A stretch of 64,000 bases of DNA, taken from positions 2,542,001 to 2,606,000 of the forward strand of contig WHVY01000008.1 in NCBI GenBank assembly GCA_022266195.1, read 5' to 3'. This document shows positions 1-11,439 of this stretch, one piece after another (within the stretch, counting starts at the first letter, position 1; the number at the start of each line of letters is the position of its first letter). Position numbers and translations under genes: made by a program. Below the pieces are notes generated by a model. The model was given only the letters and a program-made list of their open reading frames with translations, did not search any database and was not told the origin of the DNA. The DNA is from Tetranychus cinnabarinus (Eukaryota; Arthropoda; Arachnida; Trombidiformes; Tetranychidae).

Positions 1-396
1 GCCGTTAAATGTTCCCCTACACAAAAGTTAATTCTAGGTACCACAATGGGTCGAATGATGGCAGTCGATTTACGGTTCAACTCTCATACCTGTAGACATT
101 TAGGTGTATTTAAAAGTTTTGGCGGAGGTGCAATAAAAGATATAAAATATGTACCAATAGAAGTCAATCTCGGAAAAGTCGTCTCTTGTAGTTTAGATCG
201 ATTTGTGAAAATTCACTCATTCTCCATGGGTGCAGATAGAACACGATCTCTTGACCATCGATATTACATGAAAACAAAGCCTACCTGTGTACAGCCTATA
301 ATTTCAAATGTACTCTTCCCTGACCAAGACTCAGACGACCAAGATGACAATGAAGCTGATGATAATGATGACGATGACGATTCTCGCATCTCATGA
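1..396 (+). CDS. WDR74: WDR74/Nsa1-like WD-repeat protein, 3' end only
   Basis: The frame is open from base 1, so the 5' part lies outside the window; 131 codons plus stop are present. The residues 'FGGGAIKDIKYVP' followed by 'VSCSLDRFVKIHSF' match the last WD repeat of WDR74, and 'YYMKTKPTC' matches the segment after the propeller. The C-terminus is a run of Asp/Asn/Glu before the stop. Known role of the family: nucleolar protein acting with the NVL ATPase in 60S ribosomal subunit maturation. Assignment rests on motif resemblance; another small WD protein is less likely. Confidence 0.75.
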   Translation, partial: AVKCSPTQKLILGTTMGRMMAVDLRFNSHTCRHLGVFKSFGGGAIKDIKYVPIEVNLGKVVSCSLDRFVKIHSFSMGADRTRSLDHRYYMKTKPTCVQPIISNVLFPDQDSDDQDDNEADDNDDDDDSRIS

Positions 397-1990
397 GACA
401 CAACTGCAATTGAATGCACATTAAAATTAAAGATTAATGATTATTTTGTTTTAATATCATGTTTTATCATTTACCGCCTTTCGTTCCAATTCCATTCAAG
501 CTCATCAACATGCATATACCTGTCGCAATCATAATCATTCAAAATTAGCTTAATCAAGCAAAAGATAATCAAGTAAACAAGTGAAAGGCTATAATGAATG
601 AAAAACACCAACAGGTTTGCTGAATTATTTTGAGAAACTTAATTGTCTTCATTTCTCTTGATTAACATTGAGAGCGAAATTATAAAAAAAAAGTTTCACC
701 GTTTTTTATTCAACTTATACCACCTAATATACTGTATAAGTTGTGAACCCTGTAAATACACAATCAACGTTAACCGTTAATTTTGTTTTACTTTCTCATC
801 ATCACCATCTATTTGAGAAAGTAATGCTTAATTAACCAATTGTGAATCCAATTCACATTCATCAACTGATAATATAAGATAATATCACTTACTTTGCATC
901 AATCTTTTTTTTGAATGTTCAGTTTAAATGCTCCTTCATTTAACCGCAATACATTCTAATGTTAGTTATTCAATCAAAGTTCAATTTAGTTGATTCGGGT
1001 CTTTTTTTAACCATCTTATAACCATTTATTCATTGTACATTCACTAGACGTTAAAGTTAATCATCATTAACAGACAACTATTCACAAATCATTATTGATC
1101 GACTAGACATGGCCAGTAGTTGAAATAAGTCTGAATGAAAGTGAAACTCCAAGCTTCAACAGTTTTTGATAATCTTTATTTTATTGATAAATTTGATTTC
1201 TCAAAAAGACATACAATACTCTTCCAGTCGCACAGTTAATTATACTTATTGATACAATAGTTAACTAGTAATTAAGCTATAATGGTAAAATAAAAATTAA
1301 ATCAAGATGAAAGGTTATGTTAGTAGAAAAGGCATAATAATGTAAATAACGCAAATAAAATTAATTGTTTTAAGTGAAGATTGAAACAGTCAAATGAAAT
1401 AACAGGAAGCATGATGTGATGATTAGGTGATGATTGAAGGATGATGAAAATTGGTGAAAACATTAAAATAAGAACAAATTAAAGACTAAGGACAAGCACA
1501 ATTAAGGGGTTAAGCAAGATTAAATGTTTACACAGTAAGAAGCCGCAATTAATTGTTAATAGAAGTGATTTTAAAATATTAAATGAGCAATTAGAGGATG
1601 AACAAAACAAGATGCTTATGGACGGGTAAACAATCACAATAAAATTAAGAAAATTAGCTAACTGAAAATAAGAAAAGCAAAACAAATGCTGAATTGTATC
1701 ACATGAGGATATCGATAATTCAGCTAAATGGCACAGAGAACAGATGAATTGATTAATGTAAACACATATATTCAATGTACATTTGTACATACTTGGATGT
1801 ATGTGTGAGGAACAATGAAGGCAATTAATATGATCAACATATTACGTATAAATCATGCATCTTTGGTGGTTCTATATTAAGAATCTAGTCATTGATTTGT
1901 TTTGCTTTGCTTTGTTTTTTGGTAATTTGTAAATATAATGCTCATTGAAATAATGAGGTAAAATTAATTGTAAAGTTGAATCATCTAATC
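397..1990. other. Intergenic, no gene seen
   Basis: AT-rich sequence of 1.6 kb between two genes that converge on it, so it probably holds both 3' UTRs. I see no conserved reading frame, RNA gene or repeat. A 103-codon frame on the minus strand (1479-1790) is Cys/Ile/Leu-rich noise. Confidence 0.6.
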
Positions 1991-3352
1991 TTACGATTCA
2001 TTGTCTTTCGGAGATTCTGTGGTTGAAGTTGTTGATGTTACACGTTGGAAAAAGTTTCTCAAATTTTCAAGCGGAACTCGACTTAAATTGTTTAACTGGT
2101 TGAGTAATCGTTGTCGACGGTTATTGGGCTTGGCACTTTCATCATTAGATGAACTGCTTTCTTCAGTTGTAGAGTTTTTTTCTTTCTCGGTTGACGAACC
2201 GGTTGTTGATTTGGCTGGTGAGCCTGCTGACTGTGAAGGGTCCATCGGGTTCGCACCCATAGTTTGGAAAGGATTCATCATGGGAGGACCATAGAAGGGT
2301 TGATTAAGAAAATTGTACCAATTGTGCATGTTCATCTGGGGATGTTGACCGGGTAAAGCAACACCAGAATTACCAGAATTAGGTGAAACATTTGGGTTTG
2401 ATTGAGCGGAGACACTACCAGGAGAAGCAACTGGCGATGCACCAGAAAGAAGAGGATTACTTGAAAGACCATTGGCTGATAAACCTTGTAATCTAACTGG
2501 GACTGGTGAAAGATTTGATGATGACCATTGGGGTAAAGACATTTGGGAAAATGAGTTCCACATGGGTGGAGGTGGCACTCCAGAGGCAGGAGAGTTTGGT
2601 CGAGGAAATGAGGCTGAAGCAAAACCAAAATCACTTGGATACATTAATTCACTTGCATCATTTCGTTTGACTGGTAGTTCCATTTCTGGTCGAGCTTGAG
2701 GATTAGATGGAGGTGGTGGACCCATGAACATCTCAGAGGGCATTAAAGATCGAGCGACTCGTCGGTTCATTGGTGATTGATGATTGGCTTCTGGTGTGGG
2801 CATATATTGAGGTACAACACCGGCAGCTGCAGTAGGTAAATGTTCATCAGGAACTTGGCTATCAGGTCGATAATTTGAGTATAATCTTCCATCTTTACCT
2901 TTCAAAGTGTATGGAGACATTAATTCATGGCCTGGGTCACTTTTGTAAAAATATTCATTAACTTTTGCCTGTCTTGGGCTGACATTTGGAAAGTTAAACT
3001 CTCTTGATGGTCGAGCTTCGGACGTGGTTAAAACTGATTCGCGCAAGGAAACACTTTCTGGTCTCAAAGGAAATACAAAATTACCATTGTTGAGAGGTTC
3101 ATTGGGTTTTACATTCAAACTTTGACTCCTTGGCAGTAATACTTTGGGTGATGAATTGAGAGAGAGCAATTTTTCATGAAGATGCCGATGTTGATGACGT
3201 TGATTGCCATCCTCGTCACAACCACAGTTTTCATCCAAAGGTCCACTTGATCTTGGTAATAGGGTATCCAAATGGTGATCACGACGCCGAAGATATCCAC
3301 CATTAACACCACATGAAAGTCCAATTAAGATGAACGTTAAACACGGTAACAT
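1991..3352 (-). CDS. Secreted Pro/Ser/Asn-rich protein, unrecognised
   Basis: A single-exon frame of 453 codons starting at a true ATG (3350-3352). The first 18 or so residues (MLPCLTFILIGLSCGVNG) form a signal peptide; next come a basic stretch (YLRRRDHH) and two nearby cysteines (CGCDED). The rest is low complexity: Pro, Ser, Asn, Met and Gln rich, with no repeat unit I can define, and an acidic Ser/Thr-rich tail (SSTEKEKNSTTEESSSS) before a basic NNRRQRLLNQLNNL segment. This looks like an extracellular or cuticle/silk-associated disordered protein, but no family was recognised. Upstream sequence to about 3550 reads as 5' UTR. Confidence 0.7.
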   Translation of the reverse strand: MLPCLTFILIGLSCGVNGGYLRRRDHHLDTLLPRSSGPLDENCGCDEDGNQRHQHRHLHEKLLSLNSSPKVLLPRSQSLNVKPNEPLNNGNFVFPLRPESVSLRESVLTTSEARPSREFNFPNVSPRQAKVNEYFYKSDPGHELMSPYTLKGKDGRLYSNYRPDSQVPDEHLPTAAAGVVPQYMPTPEANHQSPMNRRVARSLMPSEMFMGPPPPSNPQARPEMELPVKRNDASELMYPSDFGFASASFPRPNSPASGVPPPPMWNSFSQMSLPQWSSSNLSPVPVRLQGLSANGLSSNPLLSGASPVASPGSVSAQSNPNVSPNSGNSGVALPGQHPQMNMHNWYNFLNQPFYGPPMMNPFQTMGANPMDPSQSAGSPAKSTTGSSTEKEKNSTTEESSSSNDESAKPNNRRQRLLNQLNNLSRVPLENLRNFFQRVTSTTSTTESPKDNES

Positions 3353-4430
3353 TTTAACTACAGTAAAACAAATAGCAGATAATCAGTCTGACCACTCTAT
3401 TATTAACTAAATTTGTAAACAATTCCAAACAATTGTTGATCACAATTGTTGATTCTCTTATTCTGGTTGTACCTTCAAAGTAAAGATGACAAATAAAAGA
3501 AAATTCAAATGATTTCAGGTATTTAACCCTTAACGGTGAACGCATCAATGATCAATCTGCCTTCACTGTTCACACTCAATTTTGGTATATTGACATAATC
3601 AAACGAACCCTAATCAACCTACCAAATGTGTATACCAACAAAGTTAATTCATCAACAATCAACAAAAACATTAATTGGGCGGGATATTTAGATATATAAA
3701 AAAAACTTGTAAGCAAGTTAGAACTTCCAACTATTGAAAGCTAAAACTCACACTTTTACATGTCACCTTACTCTTTGATGTTACCAGCTTGAAGTTTATC
3801 ATCCGTTCAACTATTATATCTTCATTAAAACTGTTACTATTCTTTATTGTTTATTACTATTATCATCATAAAAATCATCATTATGTTTATCAACAGCCCA
3901 CCAAAGGTAAGACCTGAGATCAATAGAAAGTGATGAGATTTTTAACCTTGAGTTAATACATCAACTTTAAAACCCAAAAAACAGATTTCGATTTAATGAC
4001 TTGAAATGTATCTAAAATAGTTTAAATAACCATGTTTTTACCTCCCTCACTTTCTAATGAAATCAACTCATCAGCAATAATTACTAGATGTTGATTGTTG
4101 TAAATGGAGGTTAGAAAAAGTTGAAAAATCAAGGTAAGGTAAAACATTAATGGATTAATTATTAGAAGCAACGCTAATATTAGCACGCTATTTATATGTG
4201 CCACTTGAGTTTTGTCTTGTTTTTGTTTAATAAATCAGTCAGAAAAGAGCAAATAAAATAATCATTTTTGTTTTTTTTATTCAAACTCGGCTAATTGGAC
4301 ATTTCCATTGATATTGTTAAAAAAAGATTAATTTTAGTGTTATTAGATAATTGATTGGTTACATTATTTGCTATCAGCGAAAAAAGTAGACCTTTTGATC
4401 AACAAGATTTGAATTTTCCAAAATGCAGTC
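3353..4430. other. Intergenic, promoter side of the secreted-protein gene
   Basis: No convincing gene. A TATA-like stretch (about 3690-3705, plus strand) lies upstream of a short ATG frame at 3883 that ends in a donor-like GTAAGA, but no matching downstream exon was found. AT-rich tracts fill the rest. Confidence 0.5.
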
Positions 4431-5631
4431 TTATAAGTGAAGTGATACTTCCAATTGATGAATCATTGCTTTAACTTCATTTTCAGTCTTGATCTTTTCT
4501 TTTTGTTCCTTTTCCAACTTTTTAGGCTCCATTGTTTTCAGTTTCTCTATGTCTTTCAATTTTTTCTTCAGATTTCTCAGCTTTTTGGCTGGATCCGTTG
4601 TCAGTGGTTGACCCGCTTCATTAGTTACCTTAATTCCTTTTTCTGTTTCTACTATTCTAACTGAATTATTAAGTTTAATAACAGAGGCATTGGCCGATTC
4701 CTTACCACTAGCAGCTCCTCCAGATTTATCAGCTTCTTCTTTGCTCTTTGCTTTTTTCTTTTTCTTTGATGTTACTGTTACCCATTCGCTGTCATCTCCA
4801 GTAATCTTAGGTATTATCAAAGGTGCTGTAAGTGCCGTAGATACATAGGTTTCATTTGTTTGATCGACCGCATGGTTATTAGATTTTCCAGTTGTTGTAG
4901 AGCTACCACTTTTACCTTGTTTTGGTTTACCATTGTTTTTACTACCAGCATCCTTATTCTTAACATTAGATCCTTTATTACTGTTAACGTTGTTACTAGC
5001 TTTACCCGGATTACTTGGTTTTACAACATCTTGGTTCTTTTTACGGGCTTGTTGGGCTTTCATTTCTTCCCATACTTCTTGATCTAAACCAGGAGGAAGA
5101 GTAGTTTCACGCTCTTTAGCATATTTCTTGCCTTTGGATTCATAGAGAGGTACTTCTTCTTGAGGAACAAATCCTTCCTTAACTCTTCTTGGTTTCCTCC
5201 ATGATCCATCTGGTCTCTGAGATGCTGCAATGAAAGTGCTGCCTAAAATGAGACAAAAGAAAATGTGGTTTGGTAAATAAATGGATTTTGAAATGAAAAA
5301 TAACGTGCCAACAAATAAACCATACTCAGCTGAGTTACAGATAAAACATCTTGCTTGTGTTCTAAACAAAAGAATAATAGACAAATAATTGGACAAAAAT
5401 ACAAATCAATAAATTAAAACTCAATTTATTTCAATCTCGTTGCAAAAACGTGCATTTAACGAGAAGAAAGAGTAACACTTGGCACAGTAACCATACATAC
5501 TCTCCAATACACACATGAATGAAAAAGGAATCAACAAATAAATGAATCTACCATTCAAAAAATTATCATTGATAAATTTAGATTTGATTTGACAACATAC
5601 CTGCATCATCTTTAACATACATAGTTGCCAT
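4431..5631 (-). CDS. PYM1: PYM, partner of Y14 and Mago (exon-junction-complex disassembly)
   Basis: Two exons: 5601-5631 (ATG at 5629-5631; MATMYVKDDA plus one base) and 4431-5242, giving 280 residues. The donor is GTATGT and the acceptor TTTTAG; the junction restores 'GSTFIAASQRPDGSWRKP'. The N-terminal block RPDGSWRKPRRVKEG followed by FVPQEEVPLYES is the Mago-Y14 binding domain. A basic lysine-rich middle and a C-terminal charged helix (KKLRNLKKKLKDIEKLK) follow, as in the family. Known role: cytoplasmic, ribosome-associated factor that removes exon junction complexes from translated mRNA. The middle is longer and more Asn/Lys/Ser rich than usual. Assignment is confident. Confidence 0.93.
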
Positions 5632-5985
5632 GTCCACGATTAAATTAGCTGTTGCAACAAGTTCAACAATTAGATTTAATTTAAAAAAATGACCCCGACA
5701 GAAAAATAACTAAACCAGAGAAAGAAGAAGAAGAAAGAGAACTGAAAAGAAAAGTCTTGTTTTATTGAAAGTCTTATTCCACACACCTTATCCTCGAACA
5801 ACAACCAATGAAACTTGATGTTTAACAATTTTACAATTTTTATTCAATTAATTTGCCTTATAAATTCATTATCGTTAAAATTACTTCAGCTTGAAGTTAT
5901 TTGTAATTCATCATCGTTCAACTTTATTAAAATTGAACCTGTTAACATATTTTCTGCCACATAATCAACACAAATTATTTTTCAA

Positions 5986-6933
5986 ATGGCAAGACTTGAT
6001 CCAAATGAAAACGATGATCGTGAAGAAAATTTAGCAATTTTTAAACAGCAACAGAAAGTGAACATAAAGTAAGGCTAAAAAAGGTTAGGTTTGAAATCAA
6101 TGTCACTTTCATGCTTTATTAACAATAACCATCAATATTATTAATATAAACACACCTTTATCATATTGACAATTTTCATCTTCATCTTATTTACCTTGAA
6201 TACAGTGAAAAGCCTCAAATTTATTTGACTTCGGGTAAACATTTTTTTTGTAAACTTACTCTACCGTTAATCTTGTTAAAGTAAACTCTTTATTCCCAAT
6301 CAGTCTTAATTCAGTGACGATTTCATTGCTTCATTTTCACCATCATCTGTATACTGTCTTCACTTTCTTTTCAATCAGATAATGACTTTGTTTTCTCTCT
6401 CTTTTCTTTCCCAATTTCAATCTTCATCTTTATCTTCATCTTAAACTTCATCATCTTCTGTCTTTACCGGTTGTCTATGATAATCAGCTTTCTCTTCATT
6501 TTCCCTCTTTGCTCCAATAATCTTGCATAAAAATTCATTCAACTATAAAGACATTTACTTGCAATTTAAGCTTCATTTGTAGTTTACCTGAAAACAAGCT
6601 AACTCATCATTATTACCATTAAAATTTAACTTAATAACTATTGAATCTCATTAAAAGTTCACTTTCTAAACAATATGAGACTATTCATCATTACTATCTT
6701 CATTTTACAGTATCAGGCGAAAAAATTGTCAAATATGAAACGGGTTTTAAATGATGCTAATTTGCTTGTTGAATGAAAAAAAACTGATTGTCAAGATTCT
6801 GACGGGTTAAACAAAGTCATTTCACTTGGAATGAAAAGCCGCTTTAATATCAAATTTTGTTTTATTTGCAGTGAAAGAAGTAGACATAAACTTTGACTTT
6901 CGAGTTGAGACTTGGAGGAATTGCAAGGGCTGA
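5986..6933 (+). CDS. Possible small three-exon gene (57 residues), speculative
   Basis: Divergent from PYM. ATG at 5986 opens 27 codons plus two bases to a GTAAGG donor (exon 5986-6068); a 29-base segment 6206-6234 lies between TACAG and GGTAAAC; a third segment 6872-6933 follows TTTGCAG and ends in TGA. All three joins keep frame, giving 57 residues starting MARLDPNENDDREENLAIF. I recognise no family. Splice signals are reasonable, but the exons are short enough to arise by chance, so this is a prediction only. Confidence 0.2.
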
Positions 6934-8014
6934 GTATTAAAAAAATTACGATGAAATTGCATGAAAAGTTGAAACTTGGATCGACTTGGATCAATTGGAG
7001 ATACGAGATTGAAAAAAATGGCCAGAAAAGTAGAACAGCTTAACTTAATCCATTCATTTTAATCATCCCAGATTCAAAATGCAAAATAAATGTCTGATAA
7101 ACAAAATGCATTGGTACTAAAACATCGCCCCAAGTAAAATGACTGTAGCATTTGTTTAGTTTGAATCAAGCTTCAAAAGATTTCAATAATTATGAATAAT
7201 CGGAAAAATTTAAAACTGCTTATGTCTAAGTATCTGAAACATAACGATTCGGGTTTTACAAAATAGAGTTAGATCGAGTTTTGCCCGGTAACTATGTTAG
7301 TATTGATTTAGGATCATATATTATCAATGCAAGCAGACTTATGACTTATAATGAAGTCGTCCAAAAAATGTAAAAATAATGTTAATGGTAAAATTGAGAC
7401 GATCATTTAGTTGAAACATTTATTTATTTAATCAATATATGCATACAATGATTTCATTGGGTAGTCATAGATTTGAGAAATAAGTTTTGTTTGGTTATAA
7501 TTTAATTGGAACTGAATAAGACATGCTATCTTAATATAAATTGTGTATGAAATTTGGACAAATTATAATTTTTTATCGTTTCGCAATTTGATACATCTCC
7601 ATATTGCTGGTCATTATATTCATTTGATTCTCGATCAAAATCACTTTGACAGGTTGAGTTGGTATCAACAGAAGAGAAAGATGAGGAAAGTCCATTCAAG
7701 TAAGAATAAGGTCCATTGTGAGCTCTACGAGCCATATTCATATTCAGCTTCGAACAGTTAGGTACAGTAAGAAATAAAGTTAAAGAGCAAAGATGAAGCT
7801 CAACAAAGAGAAATAAAGAGATTATTGAATTTAAATTAAATTAAAATCATTTGTCAAGATCTTTCAAGAAGACATAAAGATGCCTTCTATTAAGACTAAC
7901 AGTGAAGAGTCTTTGGCTGTTGATATGATGATAGTCGTATTATTAGTTCATTGTTTTTCCCATGAAGTTATTTCGTATTTGATTTCCAGTTTAGTTTCAA
8001 TTCTGGGAATTTTA
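6934..8014. other. Intergenic, 3' side of Polycomb-like
   Basis: No recognised gene. A minus-strand frame 7526-7741 (71 codons with a protein-like mix of Ser, Asn, Asp, Tyr) could be an exon or chance; it lies 3' of the Polycomb-like stop codon, is not needed by that gene, and resembles nothing I know. Confidence 0.45.
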
Positions 8015-10552
8015 TCATTCCCATTCGAGTAAATATTCTAATTTTCCATCAGCTGTTAGCCTTTGAGCTTTTATGATACACTTTCTAGGACTTGACTCGT
8101 TTGCTGTGTCCACACGAACAGGAGTTTCAGTTTCAGGTGATTTTGCTAATTGTTTATTTGGAGATTCTTTATCCAGTGCATTTCCCGTAATTCGTTTTAA
8201 GGTTAATTTAGAGCAAGTACCACTTCTAATGATTTGATATCCACTTTCATGTTGATTATTAAAATTGCATGTTTCATTGTTATTTGAAATTCGAGATGAT
8301 GATGAATGGCTGACAGCTCTTTTATCAGCTGAGTTAACAATAGATGTTGAAGAGGTGGATGATTCACTTTGTTCACTGATATCAAAAAAAGGATTATTTT
8401 GTCCCTCAAAGTTTTCAGGCAATGGTATTACTTCCTCGAGGCAAGCATCATCAGTTCCAGTGTCACGATTGCCATCATCTGCATCATTATCAGTATCAAC
8501 ATTTTGTTGAGATGAACCGTCATTCATAAAATCGACATCAGATGATAAATGACCTCTTAACTCAGAGCGTGGTATTTTTATCCGTCGATGGTGATTAGTC
8601 GTTATTTTGATTTTTGTCCTTAAATGCTCTTTATTTTTATCACTGTCAACATTTATCTCTTTATCTGGTAGACTTGACGAGGACGATCCAATAATCTCCT
8701 TTGTAGAATCAATGCTAAAATTATGTGAAGATATTTTATCATTTGAATCATTACTACTATTACTAGTGCCGGGTAAACATTTTGATTTTCTTTTCTCCTG
8801 AGATTTTCGACGAGATCTTTTCCTCTCTTTATGTCTCACTAGATGTCTCATACTTGCTGGCTTAGGATAAATGGCGGCACCTTTCCGACAAGCTCCATAA
8901 ATTAGAGGAAACGCTGGGGGAGACCTTGATCGAGCAGAGTTACTGATTGACTGTGGGTGATTGTTGTTGTTGGTCTGATTTTTCAGTTTATCACAATTTG
9001 ACCAATATGATTTAGGAGCAAAGAATAATGGTTTAGGAAACGGCCAAGGAGCTCGTAATGCCCAATGAGTCAATTTCTCTCGATCACGATCACAAATAAA
9101 TTTTTTCTTGTACTTAATCAAAACGGAGAGAATCTTTTGAGACAGATCATCTTCACTCATTTTTACCAGGTTATATCCTTTGGTTTTAAATTTTGAGTTA
9201 TTCTGAATGACGAAGGGAACAATTTCAGAGGAAAGATCAAAAAATCGTTTACGATGCCTAAGAGTTAGATTATTTAACACAATGGCAACAAGATCACTCC
9301 AACGCATGGAAAGTCTTTCAACGATTTCTTCTCCTTTATTGCAAACACCACAAGTGAATTGATAAAAATGATCTCCATATAGAAAAGGTGAGTCGATTAC
9401 TTGAATACAGGCTTCATGAAACCATTGGAGACATTTATGGCATTGAAGCATTCGTGAATGATACCTTCCAGGACCACCACAATAACAATAAATGTTTTCT
9501 CTATTTGATTGATGTGCATCATTCCAAGTTAATGATGACAAATCATAATGAAAAACAGTCTTTGTTAATTTCATGGCTTCACCAACTGCAGTATCCCTTT
9601 CTGCTCCCCCTTCTCGAGCTCCAAGGGCATATAAGCAGGTTCGACATGTCCATGGAGCATCAGGTTCTAATACGGAATCAGGTATTTGAGGTTTATGGCA
9701 TAGTTGATGATAACCTTGATTGCACACATCACAAATGACTATCTCATTGGGTGACTTAGAGGAACCGTCACGACACTCACTGCAGATTATATCTGAATCA
9801 GAGAGAATCGTATTGGCTGATAATTGGGTATGAATATCTTTAAAATGGGTCCAATATCGTGAATCATCTTCATATCGAATTAAACATAATCCTCTGTCAT
9901 CTTCTATTTTTTCAATGACACCTAGATAGTATAGTCCATTTGTCCACCGTACGAATACAGTTTTATTAATGACCATCCAATGTTTAACCGGATACAAATT
10001 GACATTATTGGTAGAATCACGTATATAAGATTGCACTTGATTACTTCGCACATTTTTCATACCAAATGATTTAGTATTTACTTTGGTAATCTCTCTGGTG
10101 TTTAATTTTGATGCTTTAGTGGAGGTTGATGATGCTGACCCATTTGATGCATATTCTGTTTGGTCAACATTAGAATTATTTCTTTTAGCCTTTGCTTGGG
10201 AACATAATTCACAGTTAGATTCATCATCTGATTGACATTCATCATTTGTACCATCATCTTCAGCATTATTATCTTCATCCAAGTCTATATCTTCAGAATC
10301 AAATGAATCTAACTCCGAATCTATTGATGACACTTCCGCATCAGATGAAGAGTCAGTTTGACCATCATGGTCACTGTCATCATTATCATCACCACAGTTT
10401 TTATTATTATTCACTTTACCCTGGCCATACTTATAGTTTGGTGCTGCACCAATCCTTCCTCTAGGATAGGTTTGTTCACCATCATCATCGGAATCCTCGT
10501 CAGTTAACTCAGTTTGACTTTGAACTGAATTTGAGTTACGAGAATGAGACAT
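8015..10552 (-). CDS. Pcl: Polycomb-like protein (PHF1/MTF2/PHF19 family), PRC2 accessory subunit
   Basis: Single exon, 845 residues. An acidic Ser/Asp-rich N-terminus (1-130) is followed by a Tudor domain (about 194-240), PHD finger 1 (256-306, Cys4-His-Cys3), PHD finger 2 (355-405), and the extended winged-helix region (about 410-515) ending in 'HWALRAPWPFPKPLFF'. The last 30 residues ('AQRLTADGKLEYLLEWE') are the chromo-like MTF2 C-terminal motif. Known role: recruits and stimulates PRC2 (H3K27 methylation) on chromatin. The four Tudor cage positions are all aromatic (W203, Y209, Y227, Y233). The middle (530-810) is low complexity with a basic KERKRSRRKSQEKRKS segment. Assignment is confident. 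Confidence 0.95.
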   Translation of the reverse strand: MSHSRNSNSVQSQTELTDEDSDDDGEQTYPRGRIGAAPNYKYGQGKVNNNKNCGDDNDDSDHDGQTDSSSDAEVSSIDSELDSFDSEDIDLDEDNNAEDDGTNDECQSDDESNCELCSQAKAKRNNSNVDQTEYASNGSASSTSTKASKLNTREITKVNTKSFGMKNVRSNQVQSYIRDSTNNVNLYPVKHWMVINKTVFVRWTNGLYYLGVIEKIEDDRGLCLIRYEDDSRYWTHFKDIHTQLSANTILSDSDIICSECRDGSSKSPNEIVICDVCNQGYHQLCHKPQIPDSVLEPDAPWTCRTCLYALGAREGGAERDTAVGEAMKLTKTVFHYDLSSLTWNDAHQSNRENIYCYCGGPGRYHSRMLQCHKCLQWFHEACIQVIDSPFLYGDHFYQFTCGVCNKGEEIVERLSMRWSDLVAIVLNNLTLRHRKRFFDLSSEIVPFVIQNNSKFKTKGYNLVKMSEDDLSQKILSVLIKYKKKFICDRDREKLTHWALRAPWPFPKPLFFAPKSYWSNCDKLKNQTNNNNHPQSISNSARSRSPPAFPLIYGACRKGAAIYPKPASMRHLVRHKERKRSRRKSQEKRKSKCLPGTSNSSNDSNDKISSHNFSIDSTKEIIGSSSSSLPDKEINVDSDKNKEHLRTKIKITTNHHRRIKIPRSELRGHLSSDVDFMNDGSSQQNVDTDNDADDGNRDTGTDDACLEEVIPLPENFEGQNNPFFDISEQSESSTSSTSIVNSADKRAVSHSSSSRISNNNETCNFNNQHESGYQIIRSGTCSKLTLKRITGNALDKESPNKQLAKSPETETPVRVDTANESSPRKCIIKAQRLTADGKLEYLLEWE

Positions 10553-11439
10553 TGTTAGTCAAAAATCGATGAAGAATAATAAATTTGCTATCAAATTAAA
10601 TAAATTCCAATCGTATTAAAACAATATAAATATAAGAGGAGAAGAGTAATAAAGTCAGTCAATCCAAAGTAACCAAGAACAAGTTGAACAGGATATAAGG
10701 AAAAACAGATGTTGAAGATTAGAATTGAACATTGAAGTTGATTGTTTAGATGGACTTATAATTAGGCCTGGAGAGTATTTTTTGATTTGCATAACGTTTA
10801 AACAAAAATTTCAATAATAGTGGGACAAAATTTAGGTAATGAAAAGAAAAAAAGTAATTAAAGTTGATTTTTAGTAGAGTTATTATATACAGTGTTATAC
10901 ACAAACACATAGTACAGGTTCATTTTTTGAGTTGAATTTGTACAGTAAAAGCAGAAGGAGAATTTCATGCAACCAAATTTACCGGGAAATTGAAATCATG
11001 TAACTCTTGTAATATCATATAATGCATGGAAAAAAGACTCGGCTTCAACATAGTGCATTTGTTTTGTGTCTTTTATTTACAATTTACGATTAATGGGGAT
11101 CAATTCAAAAAGTTCCTGATGAGTGCAGAGAAACAGTGTTGATTGCTTAAGTGTCAAACTTGAACCTAATGCTAAAACCATTGAGATAACTTATGATGGT
11201 TTTCAAATGATTGGTTTTGTAAAGTTGTTGGTCTTGAGGTTTATTCAACAACAGAACTAAAAATTTTGCTGTTGATTGCTTATTTATTTGAGTTTGCAGT
11301 AAAAAAATTAGAAACCATGATGATATATGAAATGATACATGCGATACGAAATTATGTTAAATTGTAGAAATACGATTATTTTTAAAAGAATAAGTTTATT
11401 AATCAAGAAAGAGACATTATTTTACAAATTGTATGTTGA
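10553..11439. other. Intergenic between Polycomb-like and DDX23 copy 1
   Basis: Holds the 5' flank of Polycomb-like and the 3' flank of DDX23. From about 11,058 to 11,439 it is the mirror image of the sequence after DDX23 copy 2 (34,030-34,441), with visible substitutions and small indels; left of 11,058 the similarity stops. No gene seen. Confidence 0.7.

Noticed and set aside
7526..7741. 71-codon frame downstream of Polycomb-like
   Set aside because: Protein-like composition but no ATG context, domain or splice partner that I could support; noted in the intergenic entry only.
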